Notes under the pieces: model-generated
What the model saw: the letters and a program-made list of their open reading frames with translations, nothing else
What the model was told of the DNA's origin: nothing
The model's database searches: none
In this document: positions 35,324 to 45,864 of the stretch, piece after piece
Layout: each line of letters starts with the position of its first letter
Numbering within the stretch: the stretch's first letter is position 1
Program-made: the position numbers and the translations under genes
NCBI GenBank assembly: GCA_963693085.1
Contig: OY856412.1
Span: forward strand, 964,996,281 to 965,060,280
DNA: 64,000 nt
Direction of reading: 5' to 3'
Source of the DNA: Alisma plantago-aquatica
Lineage: Eukaryota > Streptophyta > Magnoliopsida > Alismatales > Alismataceae

Positions 35324-38214
35324 TTAGTCAAGTAAAATTCCTTCAGCATGGTCTTGACGTGTATATAAGTCATCGGTGTTAACTTCAACATTGACACTTG
35401 GCAAACCAACTGAAAATGGGCTGGAATCATCATACTTTTCGTAGTATTCTTCTTCATTTATAGGATCCACAGTAAACTGTCTTTTTCCATGAAGAACGAC
35501 AGACCAATTTTTATTTGCTGGGCGAGCCATTTTTGGCTTAAAGGTGAGCCATTTTATGTTCTCAGCAACATTATTTGGTGATTCAGATAGTTGCTTAAAG
35601 ACTTTCTCTTCAAACCACCTGATAAATGTTCGATTATGCTCTCTTGCAAGCCACATTGAACTGGATCGCGGATGATTTTTCTTGATAAGATCATTGTGTT
35701 CTGTGATGTAGCTACTAACTTCATCGATGTTGTGTAAAATATACAAATGTGCTTGTTCCCACAACTCACGACTAATTCTTTTCACTCGTGCTCCCAGAGT
35801 TCCTTTGCCACAATAAGACTCAGTATTAAGATCATTTTTTAGATCGCTAGAAGTTTCATTGGAATTCAAAAAATCGTTGCAAAAGTCCATCACTTCCCTA
35901 GCCACATAACCCTCAATAATACTCCCTTCAGGACGATAACGATTCCGAACATCACCTTTAAAAACACTCATGTAGCGTTCAAATGGATACATCCAATGTA
36001 AAAAAATTGGACCCAACATCTTCACCTCCCTTGTAATATGTACTACAAGATGAACTATGATATCAAAAAATGAAGGAGGAAAGTACATTTCAAGCTGACA
36101 CATGGTAACAATTACATCATTTTGTAATTTATCGAGAGTATCAGGATGTATCACTTTGTTGCATATTTCATTGAAGAAGAAACAAAGTCTTGTGATTGCA
36201 AACCTTACATGCTTCGGCAATATAGATCGAATAGCCACAGGTAAAATTTTTTGCATTAAGGTGTGACAATCATGAGATTTGAGACCTATCAACTTCAGAT
36301 CCTTCTTTGATACCAATCTAAGAATATTAGAAGAGTATCTTTGTGGAACCTTAATATTATACAAGCACTCACAGAAAGTCTTTTTCTCCTTCTTGGACAA
36401 AGTGTAACAAGCTGGTGGTAAATATGTACGGCGATCCCTGATCTCAACTGATAATTCTTTTCTTATACCCATTAATTCTAAATCTTTTCTAGAGTTGATG
36501 CCGTCTTTAGTCTTTCCTGGTATGTTCAATAACGTACCGATGATGCTATCACAAACATTTTTTTCAACATGCATGACATCAATGCAATGTCTAATTGTCA
36601 AAAATCTCCAATAGGGAAGATCCCTGAATATTGACCTCTTCTTGTATAGAGATTTGTCACATGCGAGCGTACGACTACTTGAACTCTTTCCAAATTCATT
36701 AACAATATGTTTCACCCTATCATATACAACATTTCCTGGTATAGGTTTAGGAGCACTTCGTTCCTCAGTTGACCCATTAAAGGTTTTGCGTTGCCTTCGA
36801 TAAGGATGCACTGCTGGGAGAAACCTCCGATGACCAAGGTATACGATTTTACCACCATGTTTCAGTCAAATTGAATCAGTATTTTCCTCACAAACAGGAC
36901 ATGCTTTGTATCCTTTTATGCTATATCCAGACAAATTTCCATAAGCTGGGAAGTCATTAATCGTGCAAAACAACATAGCACGCAAAGTAAAGATCTCTTT
37001 ACGTGAAGCATCATATGTCATAACACCTTCTTCCCATAATTTTGTTAGGTCATCAATTAGAGGTTGAAGGTAAACATCAATATCATTTCCAGGTTGCTTG
37101 GGCCCTGATATCAATATTGACAACATGACATACTTATTTTTCATACACAACCAAGGAGGAAGATTGTATATAACAATCATAACAGGCCACGTGCTATGTT
37201 GGCTGCTTAATGTACCATATGGATTCATTCCATCTGTACAGAGTCCAAGTCTTAAGTTCCTTGTTTCTTTACCAAATTGAGGGTATAATAAATCAATTTT
37301 CTACCATTGTGGTGAATCAGATGCATGTCGTAGGACGCCATCATCATTGACCTTTAACTCCCCATGCCAAGACAAATTTTGTGCATCTTCTGTATAGAAA
37401 ATAAGCGTTGAAATCGTGGTATTATTGGTAGATACCACATCACCTTGGCAGGAGAGCCATTTTTAGCCTTAGCTGAATTTGTAGTCTTGTACCTTGACGC
37501 ACCACATTTTGGACAATTTATCAAATCACTATAGTCCTTCTGAAATAACACACAGTCATTTGGACATGCATGAATCTTCTTAGCCTCCATTCCCATTGGG
37601 CACATTATTTTCTTTGCTTGATATGTAGAAATTGGAAGCTCATTGCCTTCAGGAAGAATTTCCTTTAACAAAGACAACAATGAAGTGAAACTCTTATCGC
37701 TCCACCGGTTTTGAGCTTTAAGAGTATATAATCGCATCACAACACTCAACCTCGTGAACTTAGTACAACCCTTATATAATGGTTTTTCAGCATCATGGAC
37801 AATGTTTGCAAATAAAGAAGGTGGATCAATAACATTGTCCTGACAGCTACGTAGCATCTCATCAACCATATCATCCTGAATCGGGTCATCCTGAATTGGT
37901 TCATCATTGTTAAAATCATTATCTATATCTTCTATGTCACCACTATTAATATCGACATTTTCTGATCCATAATTAGGTTTCTCTCCATGCCAATACCATT
38001 CATTATAACCTTGTATGATCCCATTGCATATGACATGATTCTTAATTTCCTCAACAGTATCAACTTTCAAATTGTTACCACAATTTCTACATGGACAATA
38101 GAACCTATCTGTAGGTAGTTTCCTATGTTCCTCAACAAATCTGATAAATTCATCAACACCTTTGGTAAACTCTGGACTGCAACGGTTCTTGATAGACATC
38201 CAACTTCGATCCAT
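35324..38214 (-). pseudogene. TNP2-type CACTA transposase (CACTA-1), few lesions, DUF4216 deleted
   Basis: Starts MDRSWMSIKNRCSPEF at 38,214, the usual transposase-associated domain with CPCRNCGNN, then the TNP2 core: HACPNDCVLFQKDY and CPKCGASRYK (about 37,490-37,600), KQPGNDIDVYLQPLIDDL and NDFPAYGNLSGYSIKG (36,866-37,228), LPYWRFLTIRHCIDVMHVEKN (about 36,560-36,630), and DUF4218 (MCQLEMYFPPSFFDIIVHLVVH; FLHWMYPFERYM; 35,970-36,110). The frame 35,324-36,811 is open for 495 codons. Lesions: a frameshift near 37,390, a TAG at 37,301-37,303 (AAG in CACTA-2) and a TGA near 36,867. After NIKWLT (about 35,540) about 115 codons that encode DUF4216 in CACTA-2 are missing in frame. Confidence 0.93.
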
Positions 38215-38844
38215 TTTCTAGATCACATTAAAATTAATTATCAAACTGGGCATTTAATATTGATACTATAAGTTGTAAGGTTTTTTTGATAGGAAATTCA
38301 TTACTTTTATACTAAAGTGTACCACCTATCCCATTTTTGAATATTTAACCTCACTAGTAATTATATAATGTATCGTTTAGTTTTCAATAAAATTTCAGCA
38401 GCATTTCCCCTTAGTTCTCCAAGTACATCAATGTAAATGGCAAATAACCACTCACATATGTACCCCAGAGAACAAATGAGGAAATACTACTAAAATTTTA
38501 TTCAAAACTAAACATACATTACACAGTTACATCCTAAGTGAGATTAAATATCCAAAAACAGTCCCATATAGGGGACTATCCAAAACTTACTCCTAATGAA
38601 TAAATTTTGAACGGGTTTCTAATTTTATATATAAATGTAATATTGTCATATTTATGCATCAATGGTCTCATCTATAAACCCTCAATCTGAAACTACACAA
38701 TGTCTACCCTCATATTTCTAGATTGTATACAATGATTACATATGTGATTGATAATAAAATAAAAGATTACATGTTTTTATTATTGGTTGGTTTACTAGTC
38801 AAATAAAATGAATTATGTGTTCTTGACAAATCAAGAGTTCCATA
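38215..38844. other. CACTA-1 leader intron, transposase-proximal part
   Basis: AT-rich, no gene. 38,500-38,620 matches (on the minus strand) the intron of CACTA-2 at 19,300-19,400, including GGATAGTCCC and CTCATTAGGAGTAA blocks. Confidence 0.7.
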
Positions 38845-39115
38845 GATAAACTAGTCGAAGTATCTAACATGCATAAATAGAGTGGCAAGTTACATCTTTC
38901 ACAAACATGTGGCATGATTTAAGCACAAAAGCAGACGGGGTCATTAACCCAATTCAACATGATAGTAATTTCAAAAGAATAATAATAAACCAACTGAAAG
39001 TATATGAATTGTCCAATAAAATAGGATAAGAGCAAGTATTTCAAAAGATGCCTCATTATGGGAAAATTTAGTCATATAGATGCCCAAAAATAAATAGGGA
39101 GGAGTACATACCTCC
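38845..39115. mobile_element. D-family fragment inside CACTA-1 intron
   Basis: Shares CATGCATAAATAGAGTGGCA with 61,330 and GATGCCTCATT...AGGGAGGAGTACATAC with 27,285-27,350 and 61,510-61,590. It lies in the same orientation as those copies and is bounded by CACTA sequence and by the GC-rich stretch at 39,116. Confidence 0.7.
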
Positions 39116-39362
39116 AGTCACCCAGCTAACAGAGTCACCCACACAGGTGAGCGGCCCCTTTCAGATCTCCCTGCTCCGTTCAGTGCCGTGGTTCTTTCCT
39201 GGAACAGAAAGTGAGGGAACCCATTACGGATGGCCGAAGGTAGAACAAATTTGCCATTAAAGTCAGAGCTACCAAACACAGAGACAATGCTCCGACAGCG
39301 CACAACGTTGGTCTTCCCAGTGATCAAACTGGGCGTCCAAGCATGGCCGTAGACTCCAACAT
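39116..39362 (-). other. GC-richer stretch with a minus-strand open frame, origin unknown
   Basis: The minus strand is open from at least 39,355 to 39,118, reading HAWTPSLITGKTNVVRCRS near its start, and ends at a splice-donor-like AG|GTATGTAC at the border with the D fragment. Base composition differs from the AT-rich surroundings. I do not recognise the protein. It could be a captured host exon or part of the D insertion; no other copy is seen in the window. Confidence 0.4.
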
Positions 39363-40353
39363 TAGGGCTCCGATTGGTTTCTTGTAACTAGAGTTTTTAG
39401 AAAACTCATTTTTCAGAAACTGAAGTACAGTTCCCCGGAAATGGAGTTCAGATGATTGGTATTAAAATTTAATTATCCTAGAAAATGACTTTCATGTGAT
39501 TGGTTTTTTGTATTTCATTGAATCAATTACACATGTATTAATGTAGAATGATTAGTCTTTACAGAAATTTAGATAGTACTAGAGGACAAATGCCAACAAA
39601 CTCACTATTCCGAATATTGAAATTCCATTCGGATAACTTTATCTAATCTAACAAGTAAGAAATTATTGTCTATATTATCATAAAATGAATACCCAGCAGC
39701 ATTTCACATCTTGATGAAAGCAGTAGTGATTTGGGCATACACACCGAATACATCTATTATACTGAAAGTGATGGCCAACTCCATCCTTTTTTCTGTGTGC
39801 TATTCTATAGTTGTTGGCGGACAGGAACCTGCTCCTCTTCCTCTTCCCTTTTCCGCGGCACTGCCGCCAGTCTTTCAGTCGTGATCTTCAATCAAAAGTT
39901 CCTTATCTAGATTGCTAGATCGTCTTGGATTGTAGTATGACGGCATATCAATATCACACCTAATGCTCCCTCACCACTTAAGATCAATTTGACGAAGGCG
40001 CCCCTCCATGCTCCCGTTCACTGCCACCACTGTATACGAGACCTTCTTCTTCTTCCCTCTAGCCGTCGTTCACCAATAGGCATGGATGACGAGGATGTTG
40101 CATACGATCGCCGCCAATGATCTAGCCAAGTCACCAGGTGAAAGAAAAGCACGCCGCCAGGAACCAGAACTTGTTTTCTCCCTTTTTTCTCCGGAACTCA
40201 GAAAACAAACCCTATATATACTAACGGAACTCAGGAAAACTCCACGGAAGTTGTCGTTCATAGTTACACAAAACCAATTGCTAAGAAGTTGTTTCGGAAG
40301 TCAGTTCCTTTAATTTTTCATCGAGTTACAGGGAACCAATCGGACCCTAGGTA
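39363..40353. mobile_element. Small terminal-inverted-repeat element in the CACTA-1 intron
   Basis: The left end TAGGGCTCCGATTGGTTTCT and the right end (minus strand) CTAGGGTCCGATTGGTTCCC are inverted repeats that continue with TGTAACT and CGATG-like bases, about 27 bp in all with a few mismatches. Length about 0.99 kb, no transposase. The TIR resembles hAT or PIF/Harbinger types; a target duplication is not clear (hAT would give 8 bp, PIF/Harbinger TTA). The interior has a GC-rich part (39,800-40,200) with no recognised product. Confidence 0.6.
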
Positions 40354-40369
40354 GAAGAGTGAAACGGAA

Positions 40370-40640
40370 TATGAACTTACTTGGCTGCGTAGGCGAGACC
40401 TTGCGGCGTCGGAGAAACCTTTGGCGGCGGCGGGGTCGTCTTTGGAGAGAGGGCTGACACCTTGCGGCGGAGGCAAAGGTTGAAAAGACCTTTGGCAGCG
40501 CGGAGAGGTCTGGAAGGTCAGGCGGCGAGATGAGAGCTCCGAAGGTCGGGCGCCGAGGTGAGAGCTTCGAATGTCGGGCGGAGAGGTGAGACCTGTGGGA
40601 GAGAGGGTTGTGCGAGCTGCGGCCACTTTGTGACGATGTG
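40370..40640 (-). promoter_or_regulatory. GC-rich leader exon of CACTA-1
   Basis: Occupies the place of the GC-rich leader exons of CACTA-2 (18,180-18,550) and CACTA-3 (59,050-59,490), on the minus strand, between the subterminal repeats and the intron. It ends in a consensus splice donor GTAAGT near 40,379. The open frame 40,318-40,626 runs past the donor and into the TIR element, so it is unlikely to be a protein. Confidence 0.6.
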
Positions 40641-40669
40641 GGAGAGAGGGCAGGGTTTTAGTTTTTGTG

Positions 40670-41209
40670 TTGACTTCTGCGGTCAGTTAACTCAACAACC
40701 GACCCAACAGGTCCCATATAGGGACGGCTATTAGAGAATAAGCGACTGGAGAAATAACCGGTGAACGAACAAACCAAACCTATAGGGACGGTTATTTTAA
40801 AAACCGACCCGAGAAGTCCAGGCTATGCGGACGGTTATCCAGGAAAACCGACCGGAAAAGTCAGCCTAGCGGCACACCTATGCGGACGGTTATTTAAAAA
40901 ACCGGCCGGAGAAATCACCAAGCGGTACCCGAACAATTACTAGGGTCGTTTATTTAAAAAACCGACCCCATAGCTCAGCGCGCGAAGGCCGAAATCAATT
41001 TTCTCCGCGGGAAGTATGTCGGGTTGGTTTTCTATTTTCGCGAGTCTTTTCTAGCGTCGATTACTTTAACATAACCGACCCAATAGCTATAAGCGGTACC
41101 CGAATTTTTTTTTAATGACTTTTTGCTTCGGTTTTAGCTTATTAGGTCGGTTTTTCTTATATAAGTGACGCCAGCGGAAGCGATGTTAGAGGCCAAAAAT
41201 GTACTAGTG
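40670..41209. repeat. 5'-side subterminal repeats and terminus of CACTA-1
   Basis: Motifs GGGACGGTTATT, AAAACCGACC and GGTCGGTTTTT in both orientations; much shorter than the array at the other end and lacking the 160-bp units. Confidence 0.88.
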
Positions 41210-41289
41210 TAATCTGGAAATATTGGGATAATGCCTATGACCTTCTGGTCTTCCTTAATTGGGGGTTACCGGGAGGCGGGGTCGTTATA
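41210..41289 (+). mobile_element. Tail of the 5' LTR of element E (second part)
   Basis: Begins with the TAA duplication, then matches 48,873-48,950 (CCTTCTGGTCTTCCTTAATT, GGGAGGCGGGGTCGTTA) and ends ATA where the 3' LTR ends ACA. Confidence 0.92.
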
Positions 41290-41291
41290 TT

Positions 41292-41305
41292 TGGTATTAG
41301 AGCCA
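41292..41305 (+). other. Primer-binding site of element E
   Basis: TGGTATTAGAGCCA, near-perfect to the initiator-methionine tRNA primer site, just after the LTR end. Confidence 0.9.
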
Positions 41306-44300
41306 ATGGTTTCTCGTTTAATCCTTAATAATTATTAAATTTTACAAACTTTATAGAACCCGAGGGAGTTATTAGAGGATTTTCTAAAAGACAGAGGTGT
41401 CTAGAAAAGGATCACGGTCTAGGGGCTGGCATATTTTCCTCCGCCCCACTAGTCGGTCATGAGGACTCACGGATGTAGTGTGACTGCTTGGCCAAAGTCT
41501 GAGGTCATGACTCGAAATAAGATACCTTTAAGACACTCTCATCTATTTCGTCCCTTCTCAACCCTAATTCAATTAAGATTATATGGTTTAGGGTTTTTCT
41601 CTCTCTCTTCCCCACCCTCTTGAGGTCAGGGTGTGTATGATAAGATTAAGGAATCCTCCACCAAAATAATAAAAAACATGTAAACAAGATGTCATGGATA
41701 TAAGTTGAATAGTTTAAGTGTAAACTAAAGATTAGTTGCATGCTTAAGGTTGCATGGCATGTGTTTTCGTGCCCTCAGGAGAGATTTGAGGATTGACCTT
41801 CTTATCAAGAGGTTGAGGAGAGAGTCAGCCTTGGAGGAAGAGGCCTCCAGGGAGAGGTAGAGACATGATGCATCCTCTGAGGACGACACTAACCCTAACC
41901 CTAAGTGGTTGTTAGAAAGAGGGATGATAAGATGAGTTGGATATCACAGTTGACCATGCATGTATGTACGTGGGTTGACATGCATATTGGTTTTGAGTAA
42001 CCGTGAGAATGAACTATGTGAGGATGGTTAACCTAGTGCCTTTTGGTGACCCAACCTTGAAAGGGTCGTGCCTGTTAGGATGAAAGATAGCTCCTTCTTT
42101 GAAGAGGATAGTGGTGGCAATAAAGAAACCCTTATGGGCATATATGAGCATAGAAGAACATGCACCTATGTAGGAGATAACATCAGTAGTGTTGGCAGTA
42201 GGATGAGACTTAGGTCAAAAGGGTTATGCCTGAGAGGTTAGGAAATGAACATGCGTAGCTTTGGATAATCTTGATCGAACATAGGTTTGGATCATACGTT
42301 TCACCCATGTAGGTGTATGCATGTATCCTTAAGAGCTTGGTCCACATTCTTAGAGAGAGAACCTCCAATGATAAGGTCGGTTGTAGGGTTAGCTTTAGAG
42401 AAAGAGCAAGACCCAAGCAAGAAGGTTGGAAGCTTAGATTCTGAGACATGAAGAACCATGAGAAGTTGGGTATGTTATGACTTAGAATGGACGACCTAAG
42501 TGGATGGTTGTGGTTACCTCGTGCATGATCCTTGGGGACTTGTGGTATCTTGGTTTCCTTTAGAGGAACCAAACCCTAGAAAAGAGAAGAGGCTTCTTGA
42601 GTTGATGTATAGGAGTTGTGGTGCCTACCTTTCCTTATAGGGGTGGAAAGGAGAGTTCCTTAGACCGAGGAGGTATGATAATAAGTTGTGAGGCCTCACA
42701 CCTAGTTGGGTATCCTTTATAGGACTTTGGGGTGATGTTCATGTGGAATGATGGTGGGAAGTATATGCCCTACTTGTGCATGTTTGGTTCGTGGTTGGAC
42801 AGCTGATGCATAAGGAGTGAACCTAGGGTTCCTAGACCTAAGAGGGGAAGTAGTAGTACCAGGTGCACATGATGCTCATGAAGATGTTTGAGTTCCTACA
42901 GATTCGAGCATGGAAACCCCCCTCAGGTTTAGAGGAAAAGGAAACCCCTTAGACTAGGGTATATGTTTGATGAACCCCTCACACATAGGTTGGTGACATA
43001 CGCATGTGTGATGTTGGTCCAATGTTGAGGAATAAGGGGCAAGTATGATATACTAAAGAACCCAAAGTGGCTTAGTGGGTTATCTTCTTGCCAGCTACAT
43101 GCCTAAGTAGCATGATAGGGCTAAGTGTGCACATGATGATGTAAACTCTGTAAGTAAGTACGTTTGTGACCTTTGTTACTATCAAGAGATAGTTTTCTTC
43201 TGTCCTGGGGAGGAACCCTTCATGTTGGAGTGAGCACCAACTTTTGTTTAGGTTCAAGGTAACCTAAATAGGTCTCTCATAGGAGCTTAAGGATCTAAGT
43301 GGAGAGAACATGGTATGAGAACGAATCTATAGACCCTTGTGTGACCATCTCTAAGGGACATGAAGGTATGTTGCCATCGAGGTAACCTTATGGGGCTTGA
43401 CCAAGTTAGGTAGGTCGCCATGATCCCTATGAAAGGATGTAAGTATGACCATGAGTGCCCAAAGAGATGATGGAGTTTTGGGTAAAGATTCAAGAATGAT
43501 ATGTGTTATGATGGAATCCTAAGTCAATACTAAGGTCATGAAGGGATAAGACTGATGGAAGTAGGAGTTGTCTGTTCCCTAGATGCACGAGACCATAGGT
43601 TCGGGAGGTAACAACTACCTTTACCCAAGGACCATGGGTTAGGAGGTTGGCCACCTTCATGAGTTCATGGGGCCTAAGGAGTAGAATTGAGAGGCACTCC
43701 ATAGGTTCATAAGGGTCAGATCACCCTAAAAGTGTCGGCACCCTAGAGACCTTGAGGTAACGACTAGGGATTGTACATAAAGGAGATATGTTAAGATCCA
43801 AAAGGTGATGGGAAAAGTCTTCCCATGGGCGTAGACTCATAATCAAGATGTTCATGATGTGGAGGCATGTGATGTACGTTTCAACTTAGTTGGTAAGTGT
43901 GTTGGTGATGTGTGATGCACCATCTCTACTCTTGGAATGGGATGAACTTTGTGTTTGGACTGCAGCCAAATGCTTATTTCCTCTCATTATGAGTGTGAGA
44001 GATAGGGCAAAACGCATGCCATAAACTAAGGATAAAGATGATGTGAGTTGAAACATTGCTATGATAGAGAAAGTATCATACTTTTTAGAGAGTATGATGA
44101 ATGGATGGTTTACAAACATGAAGAGAACTAAGTTAGTCATCATATGAGGACGTTTTTATCAAGAGTAGTATGGAATATATGAGTTATATAAGTTTAAGTT
44201 TGATAACTGAGATGATGAGCTTGAAGTTTTCTTGACTCAGTTAGACCTAAATCTAAGATGAGGATGATGAGTGGAGTATATGAATGTTTATGTCTTCACC

Positions 44301-44340
44301 GTTACCTAGAACATAAGGAATTAATATAGTAGTAGATATG
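41306..44340 (+). mobile_element. Decayed internal region of element E, gag to RT part
   Basis: Internal DNA of the gypsy element up to the first recognisable pol block. I see no reading frame over 120 codons and cannot point to gag, protease or reverse transcriptase motifs; no YxDD was found. CG dinucleotides look scarce and TG/CA common, as expected for long-methylated DNA. Confidence 0.6.
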
Positions 44341-45300
44341 CAGCTGTCTTGTTTAGCCAATAGAGAGGCTAGAAGGAGTTGAACCCTAAGTTTGAGGATG
44401 AGACATGTATGGATAATACCCAGATACAACCAGACCCATTGGTTGAGATGGTGGTTGTTTGGTTAGCCAGTCTAGAGCTTGATGTGATAGATGGATGGTT
44501 GAAGAACCTCAGATACACCTCTCTAGAAAGGAAGGTGATGGAACCCACGATCAGAGTGTTTTAGGGTTTATGAGGAGTCAACCCTGAGGAATCATGACAT
44601 GCAACAACTCATGATGTTAAGTATACCCTGCATCGTGGTACTACTAAGATAGAAAAAGTGTGCAGTAGTACTTTGAAATACATGAGATGAAGAAGTATAT
44701 AGGGTTGCATGTGGATGGTCGACATGCATGCCAAGAGATGAAGGCCGAATACCAATAACCTAGTGAGTTTCTACCGATTATGAAAAGTCCCTGAGACGGA
44801 ATGGGAGTGGATCACCATGGGCATTGTGGTGAGTCTCCCCTGAACCGAGAGAGGTCATGATGTAATATGGGTTATGGTAGATCGCCCTACCAAGTTGCCT
44901 AAGGGAGAGAGCATTGTCAGGGTGACAGATCTGATTGAACTAGATATGAAGGAGAGATAGTTCAACTATACCATGATTCGAGTTCAATATCAGAGGCATG
45001 ACCTCAAGTTCACTTCCATACGGAGGAAGTAGGTACATGAAGAACTCGACACCAGTTTGAAGTTTAGCACAGCTTATCACCCCTAACTGATAGTGAGTAT
45101 GATCCAGACTAGAGGTCCTAATGAGAGTGTGTGTGCTCATTCAGGGTGATACATGGGAGCAGTCTCTATCCTAAGAGAGTTTGCTTATGATGGTATCCAC
45201 CATAGTCAGTATCGGGATGTAAGAAGATCTGTAAGGAAGGTTGTGTCGGTCGCCGCTTCATTAGGATGATATCGATGGAAGGACCTTGTGAAGGTCAGAG
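44341..45300 (+). pseudogene. Gypsy integrase remnant (Tekay/Del chromovirus)
   Basis: Broken plus-strand frames match the chromovirus region from the end of RNase H through integrase: LVEMVVVWLASLELD (about 44,420), the zinc-binding part HATTHDVKYTLHRGTTK (about 44,600-44,650), then EWEWITMGIVVSLP (44,795-44,840; the first catalytic Asp of the usual TMDFV is Gly), RGHDVIWVMVDRPTK (44,850-44,895), HDLKFTSI (second Asp) and LDTSLKFSTAYHP (45,045-45,085). Many stops. Integrase of this group joins the element to chromatin with help of a chromodomain. Confidence 0.85.
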
Positions 45301-45459
45301 AGACCACATTGTGTACAGATGAAGTCACTTTGATCGTATTCTATGGTATTCATTACACGATGGCTGAGAAAGCCCAGGGGTGACATGAGTCGTGAGCTGA
45401 TGCGAAGCAGACTGACATGCAGTTCGTTGTGGGAAAATATGTGATATGAAAACCCGACC

Positions 45460-45800
45460 CCTCTGAGCTATAGTTGTGAAAGTTGAGTCCCTAATATATG
45501 GGTCTATTTGAGATGGATAGGTGGGGTTGCTTATGTTAGCCTTACCCCTCAGGATAACATGATGTATGATGTGTTCCATGAGTTTGATCTAGAGTACTAT
45601 GTGATGTACCTGAGCCATGTGTTGAACCATGAACCTATTAAGCTCTGAGAGAGGTTGAAATGTCCTGAGTCACCTATGAGGGTACGAGGTACCAAGGTGA
45701 GAGAAAAATCAGATGTAAGAATATAAGATGATGAAGGTTCTTGGGAAGCACCATGGAGGGGGTGAACCCACATGGGAGCCATGATGGACATGAGAAAGTT
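45460..45800 (+). pseudogene. Chromodomain-end remnant of element E
   Basis: Broken frames resemble the C-terminal integrase tail of Tekay-type chromoviruses: MGLFEMDRW (usual GPFEI), YYVMYLSHVLNHEPI (usual KYxxDxSHVLxxEP) near 45,595-45,640 and EGSWEAPW (usual EATWE) near 45,735. The chromodomain would bind histone H3 lysine-9 methylation; too decayed to act. Confidence 0.65.
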
Positions 45801-45850
45801 TGATCATGTTTGTTTGTATACTTGGTGGAATTTTGAGGGTAAAATTCCTA

Positions 45851-45864
45851 TAAGAGGGGAATGA
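45851..45864 (+). other. Polypurine tract of element E
   Basis: TAAGAGGGGAATGA directly before the TGTTACAACCCC start of the 3' LTR. Confidence 0.8.

Larger units (their letters stand above)
30320..41209 (-). mobile_element. Complete CACTA transposon CACTA-1 (10.9 kb)
   Basis: The left end is CACTAGTACAGAATTGGTCT, the right end (minus strand) CACTAGTACATTTTTGGCCT: inverted repeats of about 22 bp with a few mismatches, flanked by TAA on both sides. Genes run on the minus strand: GC-rich leader exon, intron with two insertions, TNP2 transposase (35,324-38,214), second gene (32,004-35,178). Subterminal arrays of (T)GGGTCGGTTTTT lie at both ends, far longer at the 3' end. It sits inside the 5' LTR of E, so it is younger than E. 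Confidence 0.96.
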
